This document shows positions 43,991 through 53,763 of a stretch of 64,000 bases of DNA, piece after piece. Within the stretch, counting starts at the first letter, position 1, and every line of letters starts with the position of its first letter. A program made the translations under genes and the position numbers. Below the pieces are notes generated by a model. The model ran no database searches. It was not told where the DNA came from and was given only the letters and a program-made list of their open reading frames with translations. The stretch covers positions 124,001 to 188,000 of the forward strand of contig JADJAG010000006.1 of NCBI GenBank assembly GCA_016704325.1, in the 5' to 3' direction. Source of the DNA: Chitinophagaceae bacterium (GTDB lineage: Bacteria > Bacteroidota > Bacteroidia > Chitinophagales > UBA10324).

Positions 43991-44196
43991 GGGTGTACCA
44001 CAAATTGGATATAGATTATAGGGTGTTGAAATTGAGAATTGAGAATTGAGAATTTGAGAATTGAGTATTTGTGTAAGCGAGAAAAGCATAGTACTGTTTA
44101 CAGAATAGCAAGTGATCGGCTTCGCCGCAGCAATTTAACCATTTAGCAATTTAACCATTTAGCAGCTTAACAAGATGAACGAATTCTCGTACACCC
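43991..44196 (+). mobile_element. GGGTGTACGACAA MITE-like element, copy F, with perfect 8-bp duplication
   Basis: 206 bp, left GGGTGTACCACAAATTGG, right GAATTCTCGTACACCC. GCAAACGG at 43983-43990 and again at 44197-44204. Contains GAGAATTGAGAATTGAG words and the core GAATAGCAAGTGATCGGC. Confidence 0.9.
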
Positions 44197-44274
44197 GCAA
44201 ACGGCATGATTTTAATTAATTGTAACCAAAAAACTAACTTCACCACCAACAGCCACATTTTTGCACCGAAATCG

Positions 44275-46368
44275 ATGTATCAAAGGACTTCTTTTTGTTT
44301 TATTGTATTTATAGTACTGCTGTCCGCAGTTTTCAGTTCCTGCAATAAAGGGCCTGAATCGCGTCCTTCCTGGGATGTTAATATTCTTGCGCCATTGCTG
44401 AATACTTCACTATCCATTGATGATTTAATCTCCGATTCACTCCTGCTGGAAAATAGTGATCATTCCGTTTCACTCGTATTCAGCAATTCTCTATACAAGT
44501 TTTCTTTGGCCGATCAGGCGATAAAAATTCCGGATACGACTATAAAAGCCGGTTTTTCGCTGGAGAACCTAAGTCTTGCTAACCAGACGCTTGTTTACCC
44601 ATTGTCTTTAGGTCAAATGTGTCAACAACTGGGCTTGTTGGGTCAGTTTATCATTGCATCCAATGGAGGCATTTTTCCCATACCGGCTATTGAGAATATT
44701 ACTACCGGTGCAACCGATATTGATGCTACACAATTTTTTGAGTCAGCCGACCTGCAGTCGGGCTTTATTGATATGACATTGAAGAATGAACTGCCGATAG
44801 AGATTTCTAACATCGTTTTCCTTATTAAAAACAAAACGGACCAACAGGTTCTCACGCAGGATACCTTTCTGAACCTCCTGCCCGGACAGATGCAAACCAA
44901 GGTGATTGACCTCAGCGGCAAACATGTGGAAGGTACCCTGGTTGCTTCTATAATTGACCTCGACAGTCCCGGAGGCGTGGTGATGATTGATACATCCAAA
45001 GCATTGATCATTACCATGGTGGCGCACGACCTGGTCGTGAATTCGGCAATTGCCATTTTCCCTGCACAAAACCTGATTGAAGAGGATAAGGAAACCGCCT
45101 ACCAAATTAGCGGCGGGGCTTTGTTGAATGAACTACGTATCAAATCCGGCAACCTCGTGATTACTTTAACAAGCACTATTCAGCAGGAATCGCATTTTGA
45201 GTTCGCTTTGCCTTCCGCAAAAGATGTGTATGGAAATTTTATTTCCATTTCAGAGGATTTGCCTGCTGCTGCGGCGGGATCTTCCAGTGCAGTAATAAAA
45301 TCATTTGACCTTTCCGGTTATACGTTCAACCTCACCGGCATTGACGGGAGCAAGCATAATACGTATTATACCCACCTGGTGGCCGGTATTGATTCAACGG
45401 GAGAACTGGTAAACATATCTAAAGGAGACAGTGTGCTCATCACCTACGCTTTGCAGGATATAGTGCCGGAATATATCAGCGGCTATCTCGGTCAGCAAAT
45501 CGTAAACATAGGTCCCGATGAAGCATTATTTGACGGATTAGATAAAATTAAAAGCGGAAGCATAGGTCTGGCAAGTGCGTCGGTTAATCTAAAGATCACA
45601 AACGGCGTAGGTGTATTGAGCAGGTTGAACCTGTATGAGCTTACTGCCATTAATACCTTATCAGGAAAGTCGGAAGCGCTGCAATGGGATCAGTTGAATA
45701 AGCCACTTAGCATATTGCCCGCCACGGAGAATCCTTTTGTTCCGGCTCTCACTACTTTTTCATTGGATAATTCCAATTCAAACATCAAGTCATTGATTGA
45801 GTTGCTTCCTGATAAGCTGACTTATGCACTCGATATTTTTGTGAATCCCGATGGCAACAGTTCAGGATTCAACGATTTCACATACGACAGCAGTTCCCTG
45901 GATGTATCCCTTGACATTACCTTGCCATTATCACTGGTTGCAGATGCGCTGGTTTTGCAGGATACCCTTGATTTTTCACTGGGCAGCCAGGAAGAAGGTG
46001 ATCCGGTTATAAAGGAAGGCACCTTCTCATTAATTGCATACAATGGATTTCCATTCAGTGCTGTGCCTCAATTGTATTTCTATGATTCGGAATTGCAGTT
46101 TCTGGATTCATTGTTTACGATACCTGCTGTAATGGCACCGGGAAAGTTGGATGATCAATGCCTGGTTATTGAAAAAACAAAATCAGTTTTCAGTATCCCT
46201 GTTGATGAGGCAAAGATGCAGCGATTGCGAAACGCTGCCATGGTAGTTACACGCTCATCCTTTTCTACAGAGGTCACAGGTTCCTGCAATTCATACCTCA
46301 CTATTTATGATGACTACCTGCTTGACCTGAAGCTCACAGGTTCATTTATTTTTTACACCGGATATTAA
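44275..46368 (+). CDS. Large outer-membrane lipoprotein of unknown function
   Basis: 697 aa from ATG 44275; upstream in-frame codons fall in a non-coding spacer. Lipoprotein signal ending SSCNK (Cys near residue 24). The mature protein is rich in beta structure with repeated all-beta modules, for example blocks of DLxLPLxLVADALVLQDTLDFSLG character. No enzymatic motif. The next gene, a barrel, starts 5 bp after the stop, and a YwqK-like protein follows, so the three form one operon. Inferred: part of an outer-membrane or surface complex. Confidence 0.7.
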   Translation: MYQRTSFCFIVFIVLLSAVFSSCNKGPESRPSWDVNILAPLLNTSLSIDDLISDSLLLENSDHSVSLVFSNSLYKFSLADQAIKIPDTTIKAGFSLENLSLANQTLVYPLSLGQMCQQLGLLGQFIIASNGGIFPIPAIENITTGATDIDATQFFESADLQSGFIDMTLKNELPIEISNIVFLIKNKTDQQVLTQDTFLNLLPGQMQTKVIDLSGKHVEGTLVASIIDLDSPGGVVMIDTSKALIITMVAHDLVVNSAIAIFPAQNLIEEDKETAYQISGGALLNELRIKSGNLVITLTSTIQQESHFEFALPSAKDVYGNFISISEDLPAAAAGSSSAVIKSFDLSGYTFNLTGIDGSKHNTYYTHLVAGIDSTGELVNISKGDSVLITYALQDIVPEYISGYLGQQIVNIGPDEALFDGLDKIKSGSIGLASASVNLKITNGVGVLSRLNLYELTAINTLSGKSEALQWDQLNKPLSILPATENPFVPALTTFSLDNSNSNIKSLIELLPDKLTYALDIFVNPDGNSSGFNDFTYDSSSLDVSLDITLPLSLVADALVLQDTLDFSLGSQEEGDPVIKEGTFSLIAYNGFPFSAVPQLYFYDSELQFLDSLFTIPAVMAPGKLDDQCLVIEKTKSVFSIPVDEAKMQRLRNAAMVVTRSSFSTEVTGSCNSYLTIYDDYLLDLKLTGSFIFYTGY

Positions 46369-46372
46369 TCGC

Positions 46373-47722
46373 ATGTATTATAAGAATTTCATTTTGCTGT
46401 CTGCCTGCCTATTGATTCCGGTTTTTATGTATGCACAGCAAGGTGAGGATACGGTTGCCACAAAAGATACATACCATTCGTTTTCATTTAATGACTGGAA
46501 TGAACTGACGTTTAATTCTTTGTTCACACTGTTTCCGCAATCCGATAATGATTCGCTGAAAAGATCATTTGGTGTAAATGGAGGTTCCGTAATAAGTTCC
46601 AATGCATTGAATCTCTCTTTTAGTGTTGCAGCACTCAACAATGAGTTTATAGACACAGATTTGAAGAATTCAGTTTCTGAAGATTTGTCTGCTATGAATG
46701 TTTTTGAATACAATACAGAGGCAGAAATCTATTACCGGTTTGTAGCTGAGCGATTTATTACTGCATCTCCGGCACTGCTTTCATTCACCTTACGTGCAGG
46801 TTCCATACAACAATCGCATTTTACGGAAGACCTGTTTAACCTCGCGTTTTATGGCAATGCCGGTTTTGCAGGAACTACAGCCGACATCAGTGCAACAAAA
46901 GGATTGTTGTATGACTACCGTCAATTGCGTTTTGGAGCGCAACAAAAATTTTCCGGTAAATCAGGTACGTGGGAAGCGGGTTTGGGTGCATCCGTGCTGC
47001 TGGCTAAAAATGGTTCAGCTATTAAAGTGAATGAAGGTACCGTCTTTACTGAAGAGAATGGCGAATTTATTGATGCCGTTTATGATTTTGAGTACATGCA
47101 GTCAGATACCGGAAATAAAGGAACCCTGCAGGTTGATGGTTTCGGAGCGGCAGCCGACCTGCTGCTGGCTTATATGCCGGCACACGGTAAATCCAGATGG
47201 ACTTTTCATGCAAATGACCTTGGGTTGATTTTCTGGAATAAGCATACCAATCTGTATAAAGCTGACAGCTCCATACATTTTGAGGGAATTGAACTAAGTG
47301 ACTTTAATAATGATGGCGATGCTTTTTTATTTGAGTTTAACATTGACACACTTTTGAAAAGAACCGGTACGAGTAGCGAAGTCGTTGCCCAAAGTACCGC
47401 CTTGCCTGCCCGCTTTGCACTGACCTATTCTCGTATTTTAACGGAGCGTTGGCTTGCAGGAGGAGGAGTTGCTTACCGTCCGTCAATTGACCGGATTCCA
47501 TTGATTTATGTACAACCTGTTTATGCATTTGCGCAGTGGTTTAATGCGGGCGTCTTGTTGTCATACGGCGGAACGGCGGAGTTTCAGCTTGGTGTAATGG
47601 GCCGGTTTACCTTGAACAACAGGTATCGGATACAGGTTGGATCAGGGAATGTGCTTGGTGTATTCCTTCCGGGAGAATCTACTTCAACTTCTTTATTTTT
47701 GCAGGCATCAGTTTCATTTTAA
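46373..47722 (+). CDS. DUF5723-like outer-membrane beta-barrel protein
   Basis: 449 aa. Signal peptide (LLIPVFMYAQQ). A long run of amphipathic strands throughout, ending in the barrel-like FLQASVSF. The segment DLGLIFWNKHTNLYKADSSIHFEGIELSDF resembles a conserved stretch of DUF5723 proteins. Starts 5 bp after the lipoprotein gene and ends 26 bp before the YwqK-like gene, so translation is probably coupled. Function unknown. Such proteins are common in type IX-secreting Bacteroidota. Confidence 0.7.
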   Translation: MYYKNFILLSACLLIPVFMYAQQGEDTVATKDTYHSFSFNDWNELTFNSLFTLFPQSDNDSLKRSFGVNGGSVISSNALNLSFSVAALNNEFIDTDLKNSVSEDLSAMNVFEYNTEAEIYYRFVAERFITASPALLSFTLRAGSIQQSHFTEDLFNLAFYGNAGFAGTTADISATKGLLYDYRQLRFGAQQKFSGKSGTWEAGLGASVLLAKNGSAIKVNEGTVFTEENGEFIDAVYDFEYMQSDTGNKGTLQVDGFGAAADLLLAYMPAHGKSRWTFHANDLGLIFWNKHTNLYKADSSIHFEGIELSDFNNDGDAFLFEFNIDTLLKRTGTSSEVVAQSTALPARFALTYSRILTERWLAGGGVAYRPSIDRIPLIYVQPVYAFAQWFNAGVLLSYGGTAEFQLGVMGRFTLNNRYRIQVGSGNVLGVFLPGESTSTSLFLQASVSF

Positions 47723-47747
47723 TACAACCAATCAAATTTAGTGGAGT

Positions 47748-48560
47748 ATGAATAGCCTGTTTACCAGATTTTGTTTTTTTCTTCTTTTGTTTTTTCCAAT
47801 CCTGTTAACTGCACAGGTAGCCACTGAAGCGGAAGTTGCATACTATGACACAATAGCTGTGCGGCGTCCGGATGCTTACAATATTATTGACCTGCAGGTC
47901 TTTTACAAGTCGACAGGCAGCCTGTACCGTGCAGGAACCATTGTAAATGGCAAGAAGCAGGGGATCTGGCGTACCTATTTTGAAACAGGTATATTGAACA
48001 GGGTAGAAGAGTTCAATCTTGATTTCTATGATGGAATCATCCTGGTTTTTGAAGATGATGGCACTTTATCGCGCGAGCAATACATCAAAAACAGTAAACT
48101 GGAAGGGGTGATGCATGATTATTATACCGGAGGCACGATGAAAGTGGAGGAATACTATGTGAATGGCCAGCTTAATGGATGGCGTCGTTTTTACAATATG
48201 GATGGCATTTTACAGGAAGAAGGAATGTGGAAAGAAGGCAAACGTGACAGCCTGAACCGCTGGTGCAATTCGGAAGGAATGCCTGCCATAGAGTATAATT
48301 ATGTGGCCGGCGTGATCAGTGGCCCTTCCACACAATATTTTGAAAGTGGTAAGATTAAATCTAAGGGTAACTATAAGGAAAACATGGAGGAAGGTGCATG
48401 GAAAGAATTTTATGAATCGGGTGCCGTTCGGGAAGAGGGAAATTATAAATCCGGTAAAAAATCTGGTGCGTGGAAAGTTTACCAGGAAGATGGTAAGCTG
48501 AGATCAACACAAACCTGGGAAAATGGTGTAATGGTAAAGGAAGCTGCCGCGAAAAAATAG
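47748..48560 (+). CDS. Secreted MORN/YwqK-type repeat protein
   Basis: 270 aa. Signal peptide (FFPILLTAQ). About eight 23-residue repeats (YFETGILNRVEEFNLD, YYTGGTMKVEEYYVNGQLNGWR, YFESGKIKSKGNYKENMEEGAW, VYQEDGKLRSTQTWENG) fill the protein. Similar repeat logic to the 42176 lipoprotein but not close in sequence. Third gene of the envelope operon. Confidence 0.78.
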   Translation: MNSLFTRFCFFLLLFFPILLTAQVATEAEVAYYDTIAVRRPDAYNIIDLQVFYKSTGSLYRAGTIVNGKKQGIWRTYFETGILNRVEEFNLDFYDGIILVFEDDGTLSREQYIKNSKLEGVMHDYYTGGTMKVEEYYVNGQLNGWRRFYNMDGILQEEGMWKEGKRDSLNRWCNSEGMPAIEYNYVAGVISGPSTQYFESGKIKSKGNYKENMEEGAWKEFYESGAVREEGNYKSGKKSGAWKVYQEDGKLRSTQTWENGVMVKEAAAKK

Positions 48561-48707
48561 CGCTGGATGATTCAATAATAATGATTGGCCTGGTTTAAAG
48601 TTTGGGTCGGCAGTTGATAATTGCCTGTGGCGTTCATGACTTTTATTTCTTAAAGGCCGCCCAATTGTTTTGAATATAATCGTATCACTAATGCATAAAT
48701 GTTTTTC

Positions 48708-49769
48708 ATGAAGAAAATTTTACTCTCCATTTCAATTTGTATTGTTTCAGCAACATCAATAGCGCAAATCTCCATTACACAATCCGATATGCCGCAAGCC
48801 GGTGAAACATTTATTAGCACCACCGCTGCCGTTGATATTTCGATTGATCCGTCTGATACCGGCCCAAATCATACTTGGGATTTTCAGAATTTACAACCGT
48901 TGACTTCGGCTACGGATACTTTTTATAGCATGTCAGATATTTCGCTGATCTACCAGCTTTTGTTTTCGGGGGCTAACCTGGCAGCAAAGAGCGGATTCAC
49001 GATAGCGATTGATCAACTGACACTGGAAGAAGTTTACCTGATCTACAAGAATTCTTCAGCACAGTTTGAACAGTATGGATATGCCGGAACCTTTGATGGC
49101 ATACCGGTTCCGATTATTTACGGAGCGAATGATGTAATCTATAAGTTCCCGCTTCAGTATGGTGATGTGGATTCTTCGGAATCAGATTTTGCACTCGGAC
49201 TTCCGGGGGTGGGTTATGTCTCACAGCAGAGAAAAAGGGTGAATACCGTAGATGGCTGGGGCACCGTGATTACGCCTGCGGGAAATTTCGAAGCATTAAG
49301 GATTACATCTGTTATTACTGACATCGACAGTGTGTTTATTGATACGCTCAATCTTGGTACTAATGTTACCCTGAAATCGTACGAATATAAATGGTTGGCT
49401 ACAGGTTCCGGTGCTCCGGTTTTGCAGATCAATGCACAGGATGTGTTGGGATTACCTGTCGTTTCAGAGGTTTCTTACCAGGATACTGCCCTGCAAACGG
49501 GAATAGATATTCCTGAAGCGAATCAAAGTTTCAGCTTTACTTTCTTCCCCAATCCGGTGAGTGAAAATCTGGTACTTCAAACCCATAGTGAAATCAGACC
49601 CGGATTAGAGATGAAGGTTACAGATATATCAGGTAAATGCTTCATCCATTGTAACATAGTGCAGCCTGTATCGTTCTTCGATGTATCCGGTTTGGAAAAT
49701 GGAATCTACCTATTGACAGTTGGAAGTGTAAGTGCGCTGCAAAATCAGTTGTTAGTGGTGCAGCGTTAG
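48708..49769 (+). CDS. Secreted protein with type IX sorting domain
   Basis: 353 aa from ATG 48708. Signal peptide (MKKILLSISICIVSATSIAQ). A central domain without recognisable family (residues about 22-255). The C-terminal T9SS type A sorting domain (about 275-353) has the hallmarks FFPNPVSENL, VTDISGK, ISGLENGIYLLTV pattern and terminal LLVVQR. Exported across the outer membrane by type IX secretion and then attached or released. Its cargo function is unknown. No T9SS machinery gene is in the window. Confidence 0.9.
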   Translation: MKKILLSISICIVSATSIAQISITQSDMPQAGETFISTTAAVDISIDPSDTGPNHTWDFQNLQPLTSATDTFYSMSDISLIYQLLFSGANLAAKSGFTIAIDQLTLEEVYLIYKNSSAQFEQYGYAGTFDGIPVPIIYGANDVIYKFPLQYGDVDSSESDFALGLPGVGYVSQQRKRVNTVDGWGTVITPAGNFEALRITSVITDIDSVFIDTLNLGTNVTLKSYEYKWLATGSGAPVLQINAQDVLGLPVVSEVSYQDTALQTGIDIPEANQSFSFTFFPNPVSENLVLQTHSEIRPGLEMKVTDISGKCFIHCNIVQPVSFFDVSGLENGIYLLTVGSVSALQNQLLVVQR

Positions 49770-49771
49770 AA

Positions 49772-49880
49772 AATAGTCGGAAGTAGATAGTCGGAAGTAG
49801 TTAGTCGGAAGTCGGAAGTAACCAGTCCTTAGTCTTAAGTCTTAAAGTCTTAAGTCATGAGTCTTGGTTCCTGGCTCTTT
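49772..49880. repeat. Short-word repeat array (AGTCGGAAGTAG / AAGTCTTAAGTC)
   Basis: Starts two or three bases after the stop codon of the T9SS protein. GTCGGAAGTAG words, then GTCTTAAGTCTTAAAG words, then GTCTTGGTTCCTGGCTC. Related to the arrays at 1.05, 18.3 and 22.1 kb. Confidence 0.8.
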
Positions 49881-49944
49881 CTTCCATCACCTCCAATGCC
49901 CCAGAATTCCTACCTTTACAATCCTCAAAAAAACACAAGAGTAG

Positions 49945-51315
49945 ATGGCGACCATATTGATCATTGATGATGAGAAAAGCATTCGCCGCACATTGCGGGA
50001 AATCCTGGAATATGAAGGGTATAAAGTGGAGGAAGCTAATGATGGAGTAGAAGGTTTGAATATGCTCAAGGAAAAAAACTTCGACGCTATTCTTTTGGAT
50101 ATCAAGATGCCGAAAATGGATGGGCTGGAGGTGTTGGATAAAATTCAGCTAACAAATGCAGATACGCCGGTTATTATGGTTTCCGGGCACGGCACCATTG
50201 ATACTGCAGTAGAAGCTGTTAAGAAGGGAGCATATGATTTTGTAGCTAAGCCAATGGACCTTAACCGGCTTCTTATCTCGTTGCGGAATGCATTGGAAAA
50301 GGCATCCCTGGTAACGGAAACAAAAGTATTGAAGCGCAAGGTTTCTAAAACCCGTGAGATGCTCGGACAGTCGCCGGCTATAGAAAAGATTAAAGAGAAA
50401 ATTGATAAAGTTGCACCCACCGATGCAAGGGTGCTGATAACCGGAGATAATGGTACCGGAAAAGAACTGGTGGCACGCTGGATTCACGAGAAAAGCAATC
50501 GTGCAGGCGGGCCGTTGATAGAAGTAAACTGTGCAGCGATTCCTTCAGAGTTGATTGAGAGTGAGCTATTCGGACATGAAAAGGGTGCATTTACTTCAGC
50601 AATCAAACAACGAATTGGTAAGTTCGAGGCAGCTACCGGAGGCACGTTATTCCTGGATGAGATTGGCGATATGAGTTTAAGTGCACAGGCAAAAGTGCTG
50701 CGTGCTTTGCAGGAAAGTAAGATCACCAGGGTGGGAGGAGATAAGGAAATTACCGTTGATGTAAGAATAGTGGCAGCTACCAATAAGGACCTTAGCCGTG
50801 AAATTGATAAGGGAAATTTCAGGATGGATCTTTACCACAGGTTAAGTGTCATTATCATCCATGTTCCTTCACTCAACGACAGAAAGGAAGATATTCCCAT
50901 TCTTGCTGAAAAGTTTGTTGCCGAAATTTGCGAAGATTATGGCGTCCCTAGAAAAGTGGTTACGCCAAAAGCAATACTTGAACTGCAACAAATCAACTGG
51001 ACCGGAAACATACGTGAATTGCATAATGTGATGGAACGGTTGGTGATACTAAGTGAGAACAAGATTACAGAACAGGAGGTGCTCGCTTTCGCAGTAGCCA
51101 ACGCTACTAAAGATCCTATGGACTCGATCTTTAACCGTTATGATAAGTTTTTAGACTTCCGGGATTTTATGGAAAAACAATACATAGAATATAAGCTGCG
51201 TATCAATAACTGGAATGTTTCAAAAACGGCTGATGAAATTGATCTTCAGCGCAGTCACCTGTATAATAAAATGGATAAGTTTGGATTAAAGCGGGAAGAG
51301 ACGCAGAATAATTAG
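49945..51315 (+). CDS. NtrC-type sigma-54-dependent response regulator (orphan)
   Basis: 456 aa. Receiver with phospho-acceptor Asp52 (ILLDIKMPKMDG) and conserved PVIMVSGHG and KPMD. AAA+ domain: Walker A GDNGTGKE, the sigma-54 contact loop as GAFTSA (residues 214-219) instead of GAFTGA, Walker B GTLFLDEIGDMS, and an arginine-finger stretch. C-terminal Fis-type HTH (NWNVSKTADEIDLQRSHLYNKMDKFGL). No histidine kinase is adjacent. Activates sigma-54 promoters, but the targets are unknown. The Ser in the loop is probably lineage-typical. Confidence 0.95.
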   Translation: MATILIIDDEKSIRRTLREILEYEGYKVEEANDGVEGLNMLKEKNFDAILLDIKMPKMDGLEVLDKIQLTNADTPVIMVSGHGTIDTAVEAVKKGAYDFVAKPMDLNRLLISLRNALEKASLVTETKVLKRKVSKTREMLGQSPAIEKIKEKIDKVAPTDARVLITGDNGTGKELVARWIHEKSNRAGGPLIEVNCAAIPSELIESELFGHEKGAFTSAIKQRIGKFEAATGGTLFLDEIGDMSLSAQAKVLRALQESKITRVGGDKEITVDVRIVAATNKDLSREIDKGNFRMDLYHRLSVIIIHVPSLNDRKEDIPILAEKFVAEICEDYGVPRKVVTPKAILELQQINWTGNIRELHNVMERLVILSENKITEQEVLAFAVANATKDPMDSIFNRYDKFLDFRDFMEKQYIEYKLRINNWNVSKTADEIDLQRSHLYNKMDKFGLKREETQNN

Positions 51316-51321
51316 TCCAAT

Positions 51322-51566
51322 GGGTGTACGACAAATTGGATATTGACTAAAGATTTAAGACTTAAGACTAATAGCAATAGTAACAATCAAGTGTCTATAG
51401 AAAATTGAAAAATCATTTAAAAAAAATCAACCTATTTCAGTCAATGATATGAGTATTGTGTATTTGAGTAAGTTAGTAAAGTAGAATAGTAATTACAGAA
51501 TAGCAACTGATCGGCTTCGCCGCAGCAATTTAACAATTTAACCATTTAGCCATTTAACCATTTAAC
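51322..51566 (+). mobile_element. GGGTGTACGACAA MITE-like element, copy G (right end lost)
   Basis: Left end GGGTGTACGACAAATTGG at 51322, AGATTTAAGACTTAAGAC words, core ACAGAATAGCAACTGATCGGC, ATTTAACCATTTAGCC words. It runs directly into the last codon of the TPR membrane gene, and the right inverted repeat is missing. Either the element or the gene's 3' end was cut. Confidence 0.8.
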
Positions 51567-53384
51567 CTACTTTGCTTGCAGGCTTTCAAGTAAAGCGTAA
51601 TCGCCCTGGTAGCCTAGTGATCTTGCTTTTGTAAGATCCTGTATTGCTGCAGCATTTTCATTTGTTCTATAATTTGCCAGCCCCCTGCAATACCAGGCTG
51701 CCGCCAAATCCGGCTGCAATTCAATGGCTTTGCTGAAATCGGCAATACATGCAGCATAGTTTCCGGAGGTAAAATAGGTGTACCCACGCTGTGCCAGTAA
51801 GGGTGCGGAACGCTCATTTAATGCAATTGCTCGTGAGAAGTCTTCAATGGCTTTGGCCGGTTGTCCCATTTCATTATAGCTGATGCCTCTGTTGGTATAA
51901 GCGTTTATATAATCAGGCTTTAATGAAATTGCTTTGGAATAGGCTTCAATGGATGCGGTAACTTTTTTCTGTCCTGCATAAATATTACCGAGGTTGTTAT
52001 AAACTTCGGCATCCGTGGTTTTCATGGATAACAACATGTTGTAGTCTTTTAATGCAGCAGTACTATTACCGTTTTCACCATAGAAATTGCCACGGTTTTT
52101 GTAAGCGGTTGGCGTACCCGGATATTTATTGATTACATCACTCCAGAGTGTCTCACTGTTGTTCCAAACTTTTGATCGGCTGTTAGTGGCGAAACAAAGC
52201 GTCAGCAATGCACAGCAAAGAATTATGGACAAAGCCGTACGCAACCCTGGTTTAGATCGGTATAAATTTTCAAATCCATAAGCTGTCATAAATGCAAGCC
52301 CGCAATAAGAAAGATAGCTGTAGCGGTCTGCCATCAATGCATTGCCCACGGAGATAAACTGAAGCACCAGCCCAATGGCGATTAGGAACCATGCCATTCC
52401 AAAAAGATAAGCTAACTTATTTCTAAGATAACGATAAGTTATCCAGGCGATTGCTGCCAGGAGCAAAGGTGACAGGTAAAAGAGTATAGGCAATTGCTGT
52501 GATCCATTAGAAATGGGATAGGGATAAAAGGCAGAAAGTTTGACGGGCAATACAAACTTCACCAGGTATGCAAGGAAACCATAGCAGCCAAACAAAAATT
52601 GTTGAAAAATGGAAAAGGAAGCAATGTCTGCACTGGTGGAACCGGATTGTATGCGGAGTGCCAGGATACCGAATACCAGGGAAACGATCAGGAAGGGTAC
52701 TTTTTCCAGCCACACTTTTATAGTAAAGCGTCTTTGCTGAAAGTAATCGATCGCTATCAGCAATAGCGGGAGAACTACTGCCATGGCTTTTGACAGACAG
52801 GAAAGCATAAAGAATAAAAAAGTAAGCAACAGCCAGGCTGCCTGTTGATTTATGCGATAGCGCAGGTAGCTAATCAGTGCAAGCATCAGAAAGAAGACAT
52901 AGAGCACATCTTTTCTTTCTGATATCCACGCAACTGATTCCACGTGCATCGGATGAATAGCAAAAATCAACCCGGTGATCGCTCCGGTCAACAATTTTTT
53001 TCCAGAAAGGAAATAGAAAAAAATAAAAACCAGGATGCTGTTCAAAATATGGAGGAACAGGTTGGTTGAATGATAAGCATGTGGATCCAATCCCGCTGCT
53101 TTGTAATTCATTGCAAAGGTTAACATCGTGACCGGATGATAATTGAGGGCAACCGGTTCTTTGAATAATGCCGGCCAGTCTATGGAGGCTGATTTTATTA
53201 TATCATTTCCGGTTACGTACGTGTCATCGTCCCAATTGGTGAAGTTGCCATTCAATGCAGGAGCAAATGAAAAATAGGTGGTAACTACAATTGCAGCGGC
53301 AATCAATGCGATAAACAGCCTGTCAGATTGTTTCACCGCTACTTTTTTAACAGCGGGCTGCTTTTGTTTGTGGCCTTTTTTCAT
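51567..53384 (-). CDS. TMTC-like multi-TM protein with C-terminal TPRs
   Basis: 605 aa. About 10-12 TM helices (to about residue 400). The first extracytoplasmic loop has the acidic motif NWDDDTYVTGN, characteristic of GT-C glycosyltransferase-type TMTC proteins, and HPMHVESVAWISERKDVLY matches their conserved loop. The C-terminal about 190 residues are four or five TPRs (YNNLGNIYAGQKKVTASIEAYSKAISLKPDYINAYTNRGISYNEMGQPAKAIEDFSRAIAL). Inferred: lipid-linked sugar transferase to secreted proteins or glycans; the sugar is unknown. The stop codon lies at the edge of a MITE, so the last residues may be derived from repeat. Confidence 0.85.
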   Translation of the reverse strand: MKKGHKQKQPAVKKVAVKQSDRLFIALIAAAIVVTTYFSFAPALNGNFTNWDDDTYVTGNDIIKSASIDWPALFKEPVALNYHPVTMLTFAMNYKAAGLDPHAYHSTNLFLHILNSILVFIFFYFLSGKKLLTGAITGLIFAIHPMHVESVAWISERKDVLYVFFLMLALISYLRYRINQQAAWLLLTFLFFMLSCLSKAMAVVLPLLLIAIDYFQQRRFTIKVWLEKVPFLIVSLVFGILALRIQSGSTSADIASFSIFQQFLFGCYGFLAYLVKFVLPVKLSAFYPYPISNGSQQLPILFYLSPLLLAAIAWITYRYLRNKLAYLFGMAWFLIAIGLVLQFISVGNALMADRYSYLSYCGLAFMTAYGFENLYRSKPGLRTALSIILCCALLTLCFATNSRSKVWNNSETLWSDVINKYPGTPTAYKNRGNFYGENGNSTAALKDYNMLLSMKTTDAEVYNNLGNIYAGQKKVTASIEAYSKAISLKPDYINAYTNRGISYNEMGQPAKAIEDFSRAIALNERSAPLLAQRGYTYFTSGNYAACIADFSKAIELQPDLAAAWYCRGLANYRTNENAAAIQDLTKARSLGYQGDYALLESLQAK

Positions 53385-53641
53385 GATGGGTTAACGGCTC
53401 AAAGTAATAAAGTTTGGATTATTCGAAACGGTTTCCGTTGTAAGTAGATTTCCGGCGTTTCAAATTTCATCCTGGAGCTACCGTCTGACCTCTGAAATTC
53501 TATACATTATTGCACATGATTTGCTTTTGCTTTGATGGTTGACAGCTTTTCTATTCAGGAATGATTGAAAAGAGATTGACGAACGACTGATTGGAGTCGT
53601 TAAGTATGCTGATAACGTCGACAAAAAAATAGCCCTGCTCA

Positions 53642-53675
53642 TTTGTATTTAGCTATCGTATCGTCTGTATCTTTG
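53642..53675 (+). promoter_or_regulatory. Promoter before the histidine kinase (TTTG-N22-TATCTTTG)
   Basis: TTTG at 53642-53645, TATCTTTG at 53668-53675. Predicted start near 53682, leaving an 82-base leader to the ATG at 53764. Confidence 0.72.
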
Positions 53676-53763
53676 TCATGGAACAATCATTTCAGTGAAG
53701 AAGTATTTCCATAAACTTGTAACAACGGATGATTGAGCATATATTAACCATCATTTTCTTTCG

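Noticed and set aside
42176..48560. YwqK-like proteins as toxin-antitoxin systems
   Set aside because: The repeat is structural. Both have export signals and no toxin gene is adjacent.
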